NCBI GenBank assembly: GCA_036645955.1
Contig: JAVXND010000009.1
Span: 7,319 to 71,318 of the forward strand
DNA from: Limiplasma sp036645955
Lineage (GTDB): Bacteria; Bacillota; Clostridia; Christensenellales; Aristaeellaceae
Length of the DNA: 64,000 nt
Reading direction: 5' to 3'
Shown: piece after piece, positions 15,621 to 24,469 of the stretch
Layout: every line of letters starts with the position of its first letter
Numbering within the stretch: position 1 is the first letter of the stretch
Notes under the pieces: model-generated
What the model was told of the DNA's origin: nothing
Seen by the model: the letters and a program-made list of their open reading frames with translations, nothing else
Database searches by the model: none
Translations under genes and position numbers: made by a program

Positions 15621-17852
15621 CTAATGATCCGTTGGTAAAGCATCAGAATATACCGCGTAGCTATCCTTTCCCTGAGCTTTGGCATGGTACATAGCGCTAT
15701 CCGCATTTTGATACAGCTCGGCAAAATTTTTGCCGTGGGCTGGAAACATTGCAATCCCAATGGTGCCCGAAATTTTATAGTCGTTCTTTAAACCGGTATA
15801 CATGCAGTGAAACCTATGGCAAATCTGCTGTGCTTTTTGGATCGCTATTTTTTCGTTGGGCAAATTATTGATGTATACGGCAAATTCATCTCCGCCAATC
15901 CGCCCTACCACGTCGCTTTCTTGAAATAAGGCAAGCAGCTCATGAGCCACCTCCGCAAGCACCGCATCCCCAAATGCATGCCCGAGCTTGTCGTTCACGT
16001 TTTTAAAGCTGTCCAAATCAATCAACAAAAACGCTCCCATGATCTTGGCTTCTGCGGCGGCCTCCGTTACGGCTTTCATGCGCAGCTCTGTGGTCATCTT
16101 GTTATATAGCCCCGTTAAAAGATCCCGCTCCGCTTTTTGCTGTAAGGAAAGCTCTTTTTGCTTCATTTCGTTAATATTTCGAACACAGCCCACGCAGTGC
16201 AGGCTTTGCGTATCCTCGTCAAAAAACAATTGAATCGAGCAATGAACCCAGAGCGGTTCACCGTTCACGCACCGACGGTATTCAATGCTTTTGTGCAAAA
16301 TTCCCGCTTCATAATCCCTGGTGAGCATGTTCGCGTTTAATTGTGTACGTACCAGCTCACGGTCAGGCTCATATACCAGCTGTACCATCAGCTGTTCCAG
16401 CACATCTCCCAAATCGTCGTTCTTTGCTTGTCCATCTGCTTCTATGTTATTTTCATGTCCGCTCAAAAAGCGCCGATGTGTCACATCCGCCTCATAATAG
16501 GAGGTGCCTTCCTTGCCGCTCATTTCCAGATAGCGTGCTTCGCGTTTGTATTGAAACTCCACGCTTTTTTCGCGTGAAATATCCTGCAAAATACCAATGG
16601 CGCGAACCGGCTTTCCTTCATCGTCAAAAATAGCCGTAAAAGTAAGGCGATTCCACAAAATGCGCCCATCCGCCGCACGCGTTTTCAATATGCCGCTGCA
16701 GCCTTTAACGCCTTCCTCCAATTGGCGAAACAAATCCAAATAATCGTTTTTTGATTCTGCCAGCACCGTTCCGTTATCCAAAATGCTCTGCGGCATATGC
16801 TCTAGCAGCTCTGGCACGCCATAGATGTCCTTTGCCTTTGAGGAATGGTACATCACGTGAGTGATCATATCGTAGTCTATGATAATATCCTCTATGCTCT
16901 GCATCGCAATTCTGTAGCGTTCTTCATCCACCCTCAGGTTACGCTCGGTTTCTTTTTTGCCGCTGATGTCTGTCAAAATCCATACGCCTACCTCCTGTCC
17001 GCGAAGCACCGTGCGTTTTCCGCGAAGCAGTACCCACAGAAACGAATCGTTTGTACCATGCAAGCGATGTTCAATATTCACGTTGTTCCCGCAAGCCAGC
17101 TGATCGTTGATGATTTTTGTCAGCTCCGCCACATCCTCCGCCGCAACCCACTGCAAAGCGCGCTGTCCAATAATTTGCTGTTCCTCTTTTTGAATCATAT
17201 CGCGGTAGCCTTGATTGCATCGAATAACGGGAAAGCCTTCGCTCATGGTTGTAATCAGCACGCCGCCAATCATGTTTTCGGACATGGTTTCAAGCTCGAT
17301 GGTTTTTTCTTCCAGTGCTTTTTGCGTTTCTACTATTTCGGTGATGTCCTGAATCAGCTCTATGTATTTACCGTCGCTCGGCTGTTCAAAATCAAGCGCC
17401 GCCGTGCTCACCATGTAGCTTTTGCCTTCCTTGTGATAATAGGAGCGCCCATTTCCAGTATGCTCCATCTGCTCAATGGAGCATTCGGGCGTATGGCAAA
17501 TGCAGGTGTTTAGTTTGTGGCACGGCTGCCCCACCATAGTGCCTTTGCATTGAAACAAATCCAATGTGCTTTGGTTAATCAGCTTGATGCAGTGGTTTTC
17601 GTCCACCACAAACAGCGGCAGCGGGATGCAATCCAGCGTTTTGGCAAGACGGTCGCGTTCTTTGCAAAGCAACGCCTGTGTTTTTTTGTTTTGATAAGCA
17701 ATATGCAGGGTGAACACCGCAAACAGCACGCCCGTTCCTGCCAGCAGGGAAAATGCCTCCGAATCCGTATTTGCCGCAAAAATATAGAATGGGATACAAA
17801 CAATGAAGAGGATCAAGACCCCCATGATTTCCTTTTTTCTGATTGCATTCAC
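15621..17852 (-). CDS. Membrane PAS-domain diguanylate cyclase
   Basis: The product (743 residues) has two N-terminal transmembrane spans (about 10-27 and 32-52), several PAS-type sensor domains (about 70-510; for example ALQWVAAEDVAEL, RNLRVDEERYRIAMQSIEDI, ILQDISREKSVEF) and a C-terminal GGDEF domain with intact GGDEF at 653-657. It should make c-di-GMP. The inhibitory RxxD site is absent (QESD at that place), so product inhibition may be weak. One segment has cysteines (CHKLNTCICHTPECS), a possible metal or redox site. GTG at 17852 was chosen for its GGGGAG site 6 nt upstream; an ATG at 17894 lacks one. Confidence 0.85.
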   Translation of the reverse strand: MNAIRKKEIMGVLILFIVCIPFYIFAANTDSEAFSLLAGTGVLFAVFTLHIAYQNKKTQALLCKERDRLAKTLDCIPLPLFVVDENHCIKLINQSTLDLFQCKGTMVGQPCHKLNTCICHTPECSIEQMEHTGNGRSYYHKEGKSYMVSTAALDFEQPSDGKYIELIQDITEIVETQKALEEKTIELETMSENMIGGVLITTMSEGFPVIRCNQGYRDMIQKEEQQIIGQRALQWVAAEDVAELTKIINDQLACGNNVNIEHRLHGTNDSFLWVLLRGKRTVLRGQEVGVWILTDISGKKETERNLRVDEERYRIAMQSIEDIIIDYDMITHVMYHSSKAKDIYGVPELLEHMPQSILDNGTVLAESKNDYLDLFRQLEEGVKGCSGILKTRAADGRILWNRLTFTAIFDDEGKPVRAIGILQDISREKSVEFQYKREARYLEMSGKEGTSYYEADVTHRRFLSGHENNIEADGQAKNDDLGDVLEQLMVQLVYEPDRELVRTQLNANMLTRDYEAGILHKSIEYRRCVNGEPLWVHCSIQLFFDEDTQSLHCVGCVRNINEMKQKELSLQQKAERDLLTGLYNKMTTELRMKAVTEAAAEAKIMGAFLLIDLDSFKNVNDKLGHAFGDAVLAEVAHELLALFQESDVVGRIGGDEFAVYINNLPNEKIAIQKAQQICHRFHCMYTGLKNDYKISGTIGIAMFPAHGKNFAELYQNADSAMYHAKAQGKDSYAVYSDALPTDH

Positions 17853-18076
17853 AGCAATCTCCCCCTCCTCTTTTGTAAAAAGCGGCATAACCAATAGGCA
17901 AACACGGCAGCACCAGATTTGACATCCTCATCATCGTATGCAACCCATTGATTCCCCGCTGTTTCATCCTGCTTTTGGCGTTCGTATCATTGGATCATTA
18001 TACCGCAAGAAAAGCTGAAAGTCCAGCGGTGCACAATCGTCTATCCCCGTGGACCATCCGCCATTGCCCGTACCGC

Positions 18077-19414
18077 TTAGGCGCTCATTTGCCCATCGCT
18101 AGCATCAATCATCATCAGCACTTGAACCTCCGCGCCGCTGTCCGCATCCACATACACGCGGTACTCATGCTCGCCGTAGCGCCCCGACACCTCGTAGCAC
18201 AGCCGTTCTACATCACGGTAGCTAATCACGCACAGGCGAGCCTCCTTTTCAGTGAGCCTCGAGCTTACCTTGTCAAGCGCCTGCGCCTTGGTAAGCTTCG
18301 GGGTGAGTTTGCCGCGCTTTACGTGGTTCATGAGGTAATTGTGGCTCTCCAAGCCCACCACCTCGCCTGTATCCATGCGCACCTGCACCTTGATTAAATC
18401 GGGATATAACAGCACACCCTCCTGCACAGACGCAAAATTCATAACCGCCAAGCCGTCATACACCTGATAGTGATTCGCTTCCATTTCACCATAGCCGCGC
18501 GATAGCAGAAAGGCATTTGCCTTTTGCATGCACTCCTCCAGCGTGAGCGCAGCGGCAAATTGCGCATGCTCCGGCACCATCCAAAGCACCCGTCCGCCCT
18601 GCTTGGTCACCTCCACATTCAGCTTGGCGCCCTCCTTTAATGTCAGAATCACGCCAAAGCAAGCCAGCTCGCCAGCGGTTTCTGTGCCCTGCTCCGCGCT
18701 TTGAACGCGCTCCTTGCCCACAAAATCCTGCGCAATGCGCAGCGCCTGCCCTGCATCAATATACTCCTCCCCAAGGGCTTTGGGTTTACCAAAATTGCGC
18801 GCGTCCGAAAATGCGCCGTCGTAAATCATGCTGGGGTAATCCATGCCGTTATCGCCATCAGCCACCTGCTCCAGCGGCCGCGCGGCAAGCTGAGCTTCTT
18901 GATAAAACGCATTGGATTGGCTTGCCATTTGCAGGCTTTGCTTGAGCATGTCCCCCTGAGCGGTCACAAATTGCCCCAACAGAAGCGAGCATTGGCTTTC
19001 CATACTGCGAAGCTGCTCCTCCTGCACGCTGGATAACGCACCGCCCGCCGCCATGGAAAGCGCTAACCCCATGGTGTATTCCGAAAGCTGATTGCAAAAC
19101 TTGACCGTTTCACCCATCGCCACATGGGAAAGGGGCAGGGCTGAAAGACCTGTCACCACCGCGTCCGCTTGCTTGCTCGCACCCGCTAACAGCTCCATGC
19201 AGGTACGCGGTGCCCTGGCTATAGGTGCCTTGCCCAGCTTGATGCCAATGGCCTGCAAATGCTCCTGCGTTTCAAGCACGCGCTGTGCATAGCCTTCCTC
19301 CAATGTACGGGTTGCTTGCTGTGCCTGTGTGCCGTAATCAAAGCTTAAAAAAACCGCGATCACAAGTGCCAGGCTCAAAAACGTATAGAGAATCACATGG
19401 TGCTTGGGTTGCAT
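18077..19414 (-). CDS. ypeB: Germination protein YpeB
   Basis: The 445-residue protein has an N-terminal membrane anchor (residues about 6-25), a helical middle rich in Gln and Ala, and a C-terminal part with PepSY/YPEB-type repeats (about 200-440, for example GKPKALGEEYIDAGQALRIA and YRVYVDADSGAEVQVLMMID). In spores YpeB is needed for SleB to be placed and kept stable in the cortex region. It lies just downstream of sleB, as in Bacillus. ATG at 19414 has GGAGG 7 nt upstream. It is direct evidence of a sporulating host. Confidence 0.93.
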   Translation of the reverse strand: MQPKHHVILYTFLSLALVIAVFLSFDYGTQAQQATRTLEEGYAQRVLETQEHLQAIGIKLGKAPIARAPRTCMELLAGASKQADAVVTGLSALPLSHVAMGETVKFCNQLSEYTMGLALSMAAGGALSSVQEEQLRSMESQCSLLLGQFVTAQGDMLKQSLQMASQSNAFYQEAQLAARPLEQVADGDNGMDYPSMIYDGAFSDARNFGKPKALGEEYIDAGQALRIAQDFVGKERVQSAEQGTETAGELACFGVILTLKEGAKLNVEVTKQGGRVLWMVPEHAQFAAALTLEECMQKANAFLLSRGYGEMEANHYQVYDGLAVMNFASVQEGVLLYPDLIKVQVRMDTGEVVGLESHNYLMNHVKRGKLTPKLTKAQALDKVSSRLTEKEARLCVISYRDVERLCYEVSGRYGEHEYRVYVDADSGAEVQVLMMIDASDGQMSA

Positions 19415-19462
19415 GTACAAGCCTCCTTTTTTCATGCTGTTATAAAATGATTAGGATATCAT

Positions 19463-20146
19463 CTAAATGGCGAAATTGTGCTTGCCAATGCTCAGCTGTA
19501 CCTTGCGTGTCCAAATCCACCCGTTGGTTGCGGTCACGGGGTTGTAATAGTAAATACAGCCGCCGGAGGGGTCCCAGCCATTGAGCGCATCACGCGCGGC
19601 GCGCAGGCTATCGTTGTCAGGGGTCAGGTTGATCTGCCCATCCGCTACCGCATCAAAAGCCCCTGCTTGGTAAATCACCCCGCTGATGGTATTGGGGAAT
19701 AGCGGGCTCTTCACGCGGTTTAATACCACCGCGGCCACCGCCACCTTACCCACATAGGGTTCGCCTCGCGCCTCACCGTGCACCAGCCGCCCCAAGAGAT
19801 AGCTTTCGCTCTCGTTATAGCCTGCCGCCGCCACCGTGCCAGATAGCTGTACGCCAAGCGCCGCCGCCGTGGTCGCACCCACCACGCCATCCGCATTCAG
19901 CCCGTTTTTGCGCTGAAACTTCACCACTGCATCATAGGTTTGCTTGCCAAAGGTACCATCTGCCGCGGCGGTTGTATAGCCATATTGCTTCAGCTTTTGC
20001 TGAATCAGCCGCACCTGATCTCCCTTGCTGCCCCACGCAATCACCGCATCCGCTTCCGCAAAGCACAAAAATAGCGCAAATGTCACCAGTGCCGCCGCTA
20101 TTTGCAGGCATAGCTCCTTCTTGCTTGTTTTTCGCTCTTCCATCAT
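19463..20146 (-). CDS. sleB: Spore cortex-lytic enzyme SleB
   Basis: The 227-residue protein has a signal or anchor segment (about 12-35), a PG_binding_1 domain (GSKGDQVRLIQQKLKQYGYT to VGATTAAALG, about 39-98) and a C-terminal Hydrolase_2 catalytic domain. The catalytic Glu lies in LGRLVHGEARGEPYVGKVAV. SleB is a lytic transglycosylase that cuts muramic-delta-lactam cortex at germination. The start at 20146 has GGGAGG upstream; the longer open frame is not protein-like. ypeB follows after 48 bp. A forespore (SigG) promoter is expected but could not be assigned. Confidence 0.94.
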   Translation of the reverse strand: MMEERKTSKKELCLQIAAALVTFALFLCFAEADAVIAWGSKGDQVRLIQQKLKQYGYTTAAADGTFGKQTYDAVVKFQRKNGLNADGVVGATTAAALGVQLSGTVAAAGYNESESYLLGRLVHGEARGEPYVGKVAVAAVVLNRVKSPLFPNTISGVIYQAGAFDAVADGQINLTPDNDSLRAARDALNGWDPSGGCIYYYNPVTATNGWIWTRKVQLSIGKHNFAI

Positions 20147-20312
20147 GATAAAGCCCTCCCCTATGAAGCGTTGTTCACATGGAAGGATTGCCCAACAGCG
20201 ATGATTGTATGCATGCGAAGCACAGCCGCTGTGCTCTTGACATCCGTATCCTGCTGTTTGACATCCAACCCAAAAGGGCGTATGATATTTCCAAAAGGAT
20301 GGTTGCAAAAAA

Positions 20313-20969
20313 ATGCTTTACATTGTTTTATCCATTGTGCTTATTTGGCTGGTGCTCATGCCCCTGCATTTTCGTTCCAAGGCTTGGCATTCCAAGGTGC
20401 CCACACGCATTGCAAAGGTTGTGCCTACGCTGATCGCCGCGGCCTTTGCCGCCTATGCCTGCTTTTTTACGCACACCCCACAGCCCTACGCAATGCTCGT
20501 TTTCATCGGGCTGTGCATATGCACATTGGCAGACCTCATGATTGAAATACGCTTTGAGGTGGGCGGCGCGCTTTTTTTCATAGGCCATGTGTTCTATGTG
20601 GCGGCGCTGGCATTTTTTCGCATGTTTTCATGGCAAAATGCGATGGTCTTTGTGGCTGCGGTTGCTTTGCTCCTGTTTTTCATATTGCGCTACCGCGCAC
20701 AGCTTCCGCATAAGCTCTTGCTTTATGGGCTGATTACCTATTCTCTGGCTTTGTCCGCATTGCTGGCGCTCAGCCTGCCCCTGCCCTTTATGGCCTATTC
20801 CACCAGCGCGCTTTGTGCCGCCGTTGGTGCGGCGCTCTTTGTAGCGTCAGATATGACCCTTTGCCACAACACGCTTTGCAGCAAGCCTGTCCCCTACCAC
20901 TTCTTCAGCCTTGGGCTTTACTATATGGGGCAGCTGTTTTTGGCGCTCAGCACCATGCCGCGCCCCTGA
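20313..20969 (+). CDS. YhhN/TMEM86-family membrane protein (lysoplasmalogenase-like)
   Basis: This 218-residue protein has about eight membrane spans. It carries family hallmarks in CTLADLMIEIRFEVGGALFF and ALFVASDMTLC, with the conserved Asp residues, and GHVFYVAAL. The YhhN/TMEM86 family hydrolyses the vinyl-ether bond of lysoplasmalogens in the cases studied; many Clostridia make plasmalogens, so the role is plausible but unproven here. It is followed by an AEC transporter gene after 18 bp, probably in one transcript. Confidence 0.8.
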   Translation: MLYIVLSIVLIWLVLMPLHFRSKAWHSKVPTRIAKVVPTLIAAAFAAYACFFTHTPQPYAMLVFIGLCICTLADLMIEIRFEVGGALFFIGHVFYVAALAFFRMFSWQNAMVFVAAVALLLFFILRYRAQLPHKLLLYGLITYSLALSALLALSLPLPFMAYSTSALCAAVGAALFVASDMTLCHNTLCSKPVPYHFFSLGLYYMGQLFLALSTMPRP

Positions 20970-20987
20970 CAGAAAGGAAGGAAGCCC

Positions 20988-21929
20988 TTGGAAGATTTGC
21001 TTTTTTCCCTTCAAACCGTGTTCCCCTTGCTGATGATGATGGCGGTTGGCTTTGCGGCACGGCGTGCGGGTTTTGTTAACCCTACGGGCATTCGCCAGCT
21101 CAACGCCTGCGTATTTCGTATTTTTCTGCCTCTCCTGCTTTGCTTTAACATCATGGATACTAAGCGGGGCACCGCCGTGGATGGTTTTGTGCTCCTGTAT
21201 GCACTGCTTGGCACGCTTGCTTGCTTTGCTGTGCTGTTTTTGCTTGTGCCAAAGCTATGCCGCGTACAAAATGTGCGCGGGGTGATGATTCAGGGCATTG
21301 CCCGAAGCAACTATGCCATTTTTGGCATTCCGCTGGTAATGGCCATGTACCCAACGGCTGATTTATCCATTGCGGCGTTCATGGTTGTGGTGGTGGTGCC
21401 CGTGTTCAATGTGCTTTCGACCATTGCGCTCATGGCCTATGGCGATCACAGCACAAGCGCGGCGAAGCTGCTCAAGGGCATACTGCTCAACCCCTTGATT
21501 TTGGGCACGGCGGCAGGCTTTTTGCTGTGGCAGCTTCAATGCCCCATTCCCCTGCTTATCGCAACCCCCTTGCGCAAGCTCGCCTCCATCGCCACCCCGC
21601 TTGCGCTGTTTTTGCTGGGTGCTTCGCTGGACTTTGGCAAGGCGCGGTCTAATCTGCGCCTGATTACCATTGGGGTTGTGGGCAGGCTGATCCTTGTTCC
21701 GCTGGTTTTTCTCACAGGCGCTGTAGTGCTGGGCATTCGCGATGTATCCTTGGCAACGCTGATTGCCGTTTTTGCCTCTCCCACCTCGGTAAGCAGCTTC
21801 CCCATGGCCCAGCAAATGGGCGGAAACGATGAGCTTGCGGGGGGTCAAGTGGTGTTTTCAACGGTTTTTTCCATTCTTACGGTTTTTTTATGGGTATTGG
21901 TGTTGAAAAGCTTTGGGTTCCTTGCATAA
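20988..21929 (+). CDS. AEC-family permease
   Basis: The 313-residue protein has ten hydrophobic spans in two halves of five, as in auxin-efflux-carrier (AEC) family proteins such as MleP and YfdV. Conserved features include FRIFLPLLLCFNIMD near residue 45, ARSNYAIFGIPLVMAMY and, in the second half, ASPTSVSSFPMAQQM. Substrates of the family are mostly organic acids; none can be assigned here. The start is TTG with AAGGAAGG 6 nt upstream. A promoter for aroA overlaps its 3' end. Confidence 0.85.
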   Translation: MEDLLFSLQTVFPLLMMMAVGFAARRAGFVNPTGIRQLNACVFRIFLPLLLCFNIMDTKRGTAVDGFVLLYALLGTLACFAVLFLLVPKLCRVQNVRGVMIQGIARSNYAIFGIPLVMAMYPTADLSIAAFMVVVVVPVFNVLSTIALMAYGDHSTSAAKLLKGILLNPLILGTAAGFLLWQLQCPIPLLIATPLRKLASIATPLALFLLGASLDFGKARSNLRLITIGVVGRLILVPLVFLTGAVVLGIRDVSLATLIAVFASPTSVSSFPMAQQMGGNDELAGGQVVFSTVFSILTVFLWVLVLKSFGFLA

Positions 21930-21941
21930 GTATGCTATAAT
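21913..21941 (+). promoter_or_regulatory. Promoter of aroA-aroC
   Basis: TTGGGT (21913-21918), a 17-nt spacer and a perfect TATAAT (21936-21941) with an upstream TGC (extended -10). It overlaps the end of the AEC gene. Confidence 0.65.
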
Positions 21942-21980
21942 GCAGAAAGGTTCCACATCATCTAGACCGGAGGAATCGCT

Positions 21981-23312
21981 GTGAGCTCCGTCACCTTTCA
22001 CCCCTCAAGGCTTCATGGCTCCGTTGCCGTGCCCCCTGCCAAAAGCGAGGCGCATCGCATTTTGCTTCTATCCGCTATCGGCCGTGGAGAATGCCTTCTC
22101 CATGGCTTTGTGCCCCCTTTGTGCGACGATACACAGGCCATGCTCGCGGGCATTACCGCCCTCGGCGCAACCGTACACCACGAGGGCGACAAGCTCCGTA
22201 TAGTACCCGCCCCCCCACCCGAACCAACAGCGCCGCCCATCACCGTCCATGTGGGCGCATGCGCGGCGGCGCTTCGCATGCTCATACCCGCTTTTTTGGT
22301 GCGCGGGCAAGCCGTGCGCTTCACCATGGAGCCAGCGCTCTTTGCCCGCCCGCTGAACGCGTTTGAACCGCTGATTGCGCAAATTGGCGCTACCATGCGG
22401 CGCACCCCCGCAACCCCCACCGCGCCCGCCATGGTGGAGCTTTCAGGCGTACTGCATGCGGGATGCTACGAAATTGACGGTGCATTGTCCAGCCAATATG
22501 CATCCGGGCTGTTGATTGCCCTATCGCATGCCACAAATGAACTGGGGCAAGCCGCCCCTTCTGCCCTGATGGTAAAGCCGCCCATTGTGAGCCGTCCCTA
22601 TTTGGATATGACCATCAAGCTGATGGAACGCTTTCATGTGCCTTGTGCAGAAAATAAGGAAGGCGTTTTTGTGTTGCCGCCCGCCACCGCTTCTTCACCA
22701 AGTGATGAGCGCATATCGGGTGATTGGTCACAGGCGGCGGTGCTTTTGTGCGCCAATGCCATGGGCAGCGGCATCATGCTAGACGGCCTTTGCTGTGAAA
22801 AGGGCGACTGCTTGCAAGGGGACGCGCATGTGCTCGACGTGTTGTCCGCCATGGGCATGCGGCTTTACCGCACCCACGGCGAGCTTTATGCGGTAAGCCC
22901 CTCCCGCGCCGAACTAATGCCCGTTACGGTGGATTGCTCCGACATTCCCGATATCGCCCCCATTTTGGCGCTTACCTTAACGCAAGCGCACGGCACCTCC
23001 ACGCTAAGCGGCGTAAGCAGATTGCGTGTAAAGGAATGTGACCGTCTTTGCGCCACGCTACACTTATTGCGCGAGCTAGGCGCAAAGCCACAGGTCAGCG
23101 CAGATGGCGATACCCTTACCGTTTGCGGCCCTGTGCGGCTTTGCGGCGGTTTTACAGCCGATGCGCAAAACGATCACCGCATGGTAATGCTGTTAGCCGT
23201 TGCGGCGCTCATTGCAAGCAAGCCCATTACCGTAAGCGGTGTTGAATCGCTCAACAAATCTTGGCCAAGCTTTTTAAGCGACTATCAAAAGCTGGGAGGA
23301 AAACTTTCATGA
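21981..23312 (+). CDS. aroA: 3-phosphoshikimate 1-carboxyvinyltransferase (EPSP synthase)
   Basis: AroA joins PEP to shikimate-3-phosphate in the chorismate pathway. The 443-residue protein has PPAKSEAHRILLLSAIGRGE (substrate-binding Lys and Arg), SSQYASGLLIALS, KPPIVSRPYLDMT, RLRVKECDRL and DAQNDHRMVM, all standard signatures. Two inserted proline-rich loops (PAPPPEPTAPP and RRTPATPTAPA) are local oddities. The start is GTG with GGAGG 7 nt upstream. The stop overlaps the aroC start (ATGA). A tight aroA-aroC pair is usual in Firmicutes. Confidence 0.95.
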   Translation: MSSVTFHPSRLHGSVAVPPAKSEAHRILLLSAIGRGECLLHGFVPPLCDDTQAMLAGITALGATVHHEGDKLRIVPAPPPEPTAPPITVHVGACAAALRMLIPAFLVRGQAVRFTMEPALFARPLNAFEPLIAQIGATMRRTPATPTAPAMVELSGVLHAGCYEIDGALSSQYASGLLIALSHATNELGQAAPSALMVKPPIVSRPYLDMTIKLMERFHVPCAENKEGVFVLPPATASSPSDERISGDWSQAAVLLCANAMGSGIMLDGLCCEKGDCLQGDAHVLDVLSAMGMRLYRTHGELYAVSPSRAELMPVTVDCSDIPDIAPILALTLTQAHGTSTLSGVSRLRVKECDRLCATLHLLRELGAKPQVSADGDTLTVCGPVRLCGGFTADAQNDHRMVMLLAVAALIASKPITVSGVESLNKSWPSFLSDYQKLGGKLS

Positions 23313-24454
23313 GCAGCCGCATTGGGCACGCACTTTCCATTCAGCTCTTTGGGGAGAGCCACGGCAAAAGCGTAGGCGTTACGCTGGATGGTTTGCCAGC
23401 GGGTCTTTTTCTGCCCATGGATGAAATCAACGCCTTCATACAGCGCCGCGCCTCGCGCGGCAGTGCCTTATCCACAGGGCGTGTGGAAAGCGATCAGCCC
23501 ATCCTGCTAAGCGGCGTATACCGCGATTTCACCACTGGGCAGCCTCTCACCGCTATTTTTGAAAATGCGGACACGCATAGCGCGGATTACGATTTTTTAC
23601 CAGACCATCCGCGCCCAGGTCATGCGGACTATCCTGCCACCATCAAGAGCGCAGGGTTTGACGATCTTCGCGGAAGCGGTCACCACAGCGGACGGCTCAC
23701 ACTGCCCTATGCTTTTGCAGGCGCTGTGGCCATGCAATTGCTTGCAACCTTGGACATCAAGGTTCGTGCGCACATTCTGTCCGTTGGGGATATCAAAGAG
23801 GCTTCCGTAAACGCCATGAACCCGGCGCTTACCGCGCAATGCCTTTCAGCCGATGCGTACACGCCTTGGTTTGATGAAGCTGTGGGTGCGCGCATGAGCG
23901 AAGCCATTTTATCAGCCAAACGCGCAGGCGACTCGCTTGGCGGCGTGGTGGAGGTATTTGCCGCCGGCGCACCCGTGGGGCTGGGTGCCCCTTATTTTGA
24001 TGGCTTTGAAGCCGTGGCGGCACAGCATTTTTTTAGCATCCCCGCAGTCAAGGGCGTGGAATTTGGCGTGGGCTTTGAAGCCGCCAAGCTGCGCGGCAGT
24101 GAATACAACGATCCCTACACCCTACAGGAGGGTCAGATCAAAACCACACGAAACAGCGCGGGCGGCTTGCTAGGCGGGCTTACCAATGGCATGCCCATTC
24201 TTGCGCGGGTCGCGTTTCGCCCAACCCCCTCCATTGGGCTTTTGCAGCAAACGGTTTCGCTGTCCGAATTTTGTGAGCAAAGCTTTCAAGTGCATGGACG
24301 GCACGATCCTTGCGTGGCTTTGCGAGCCGTGCCCGTGGTGGAAAGTGCTCTGGCGCTTACGCTTTGCGAGCTTTGGCTGGAGCGCCGAGGCCATGCGCCC
24401 CTTTCTGTTTTTCAAGCGCCAGAACAAGCCAACCGAAACTGTTTGCCAATTTGA
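23309..24454 (+). CDS. aroC: Chorismate synthase
   Basis: AroC removes phosphate from EPSP to give chorismate, using reduced FMN. The 381-residue protein starts MSSRIGHALSIQLFGESHGK, the family's first signature, with RRASRGSALSTGRVESDQP, PGHADYPATIKSAG and GHHSGRLTLPYAFAGAVA further on. The ATG overlaps the aroA stop by 4 bp and has GGAGG 9 nt upstream; the frame's earlier extension lies inside aroA and is not used. Confidence 0.95.
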   Translation: MSSRIGHALSIQLFGESHGKSVGVTLDGLPAGLFLPMDEINAFIQRRASRGSALSTGRVESDQPILLSGVYRDFTTGQPLTAIFENADTHSADYDFLPDHPRPGHADYPATIKSAGFDDLRGSGHHSGRLTLPYAFAGAVAMQLLATLDIKVRAHILSVGDIKEASVNAMNPALTAQCLSADAYTPWFDEAVGARMSEAILSAKRAGDSLGGVVEVFAAGAPVGLGAPYFDGFEAVAAQHFFSIPAVKGVEFGVGFEAAKLRGSEYNDPYTLQEGQIKTTRNSAGGLLGGLTNGMPILARVAFRPTPSIGLLQQTVSLSEFCEQSFQVHGRHDPCVALRAVPVVESALALTLCELWLERRGHAPLSVFQAPEQANRNCLPI

Positions 24455-24469
24455 GAGGATGTTTTACCG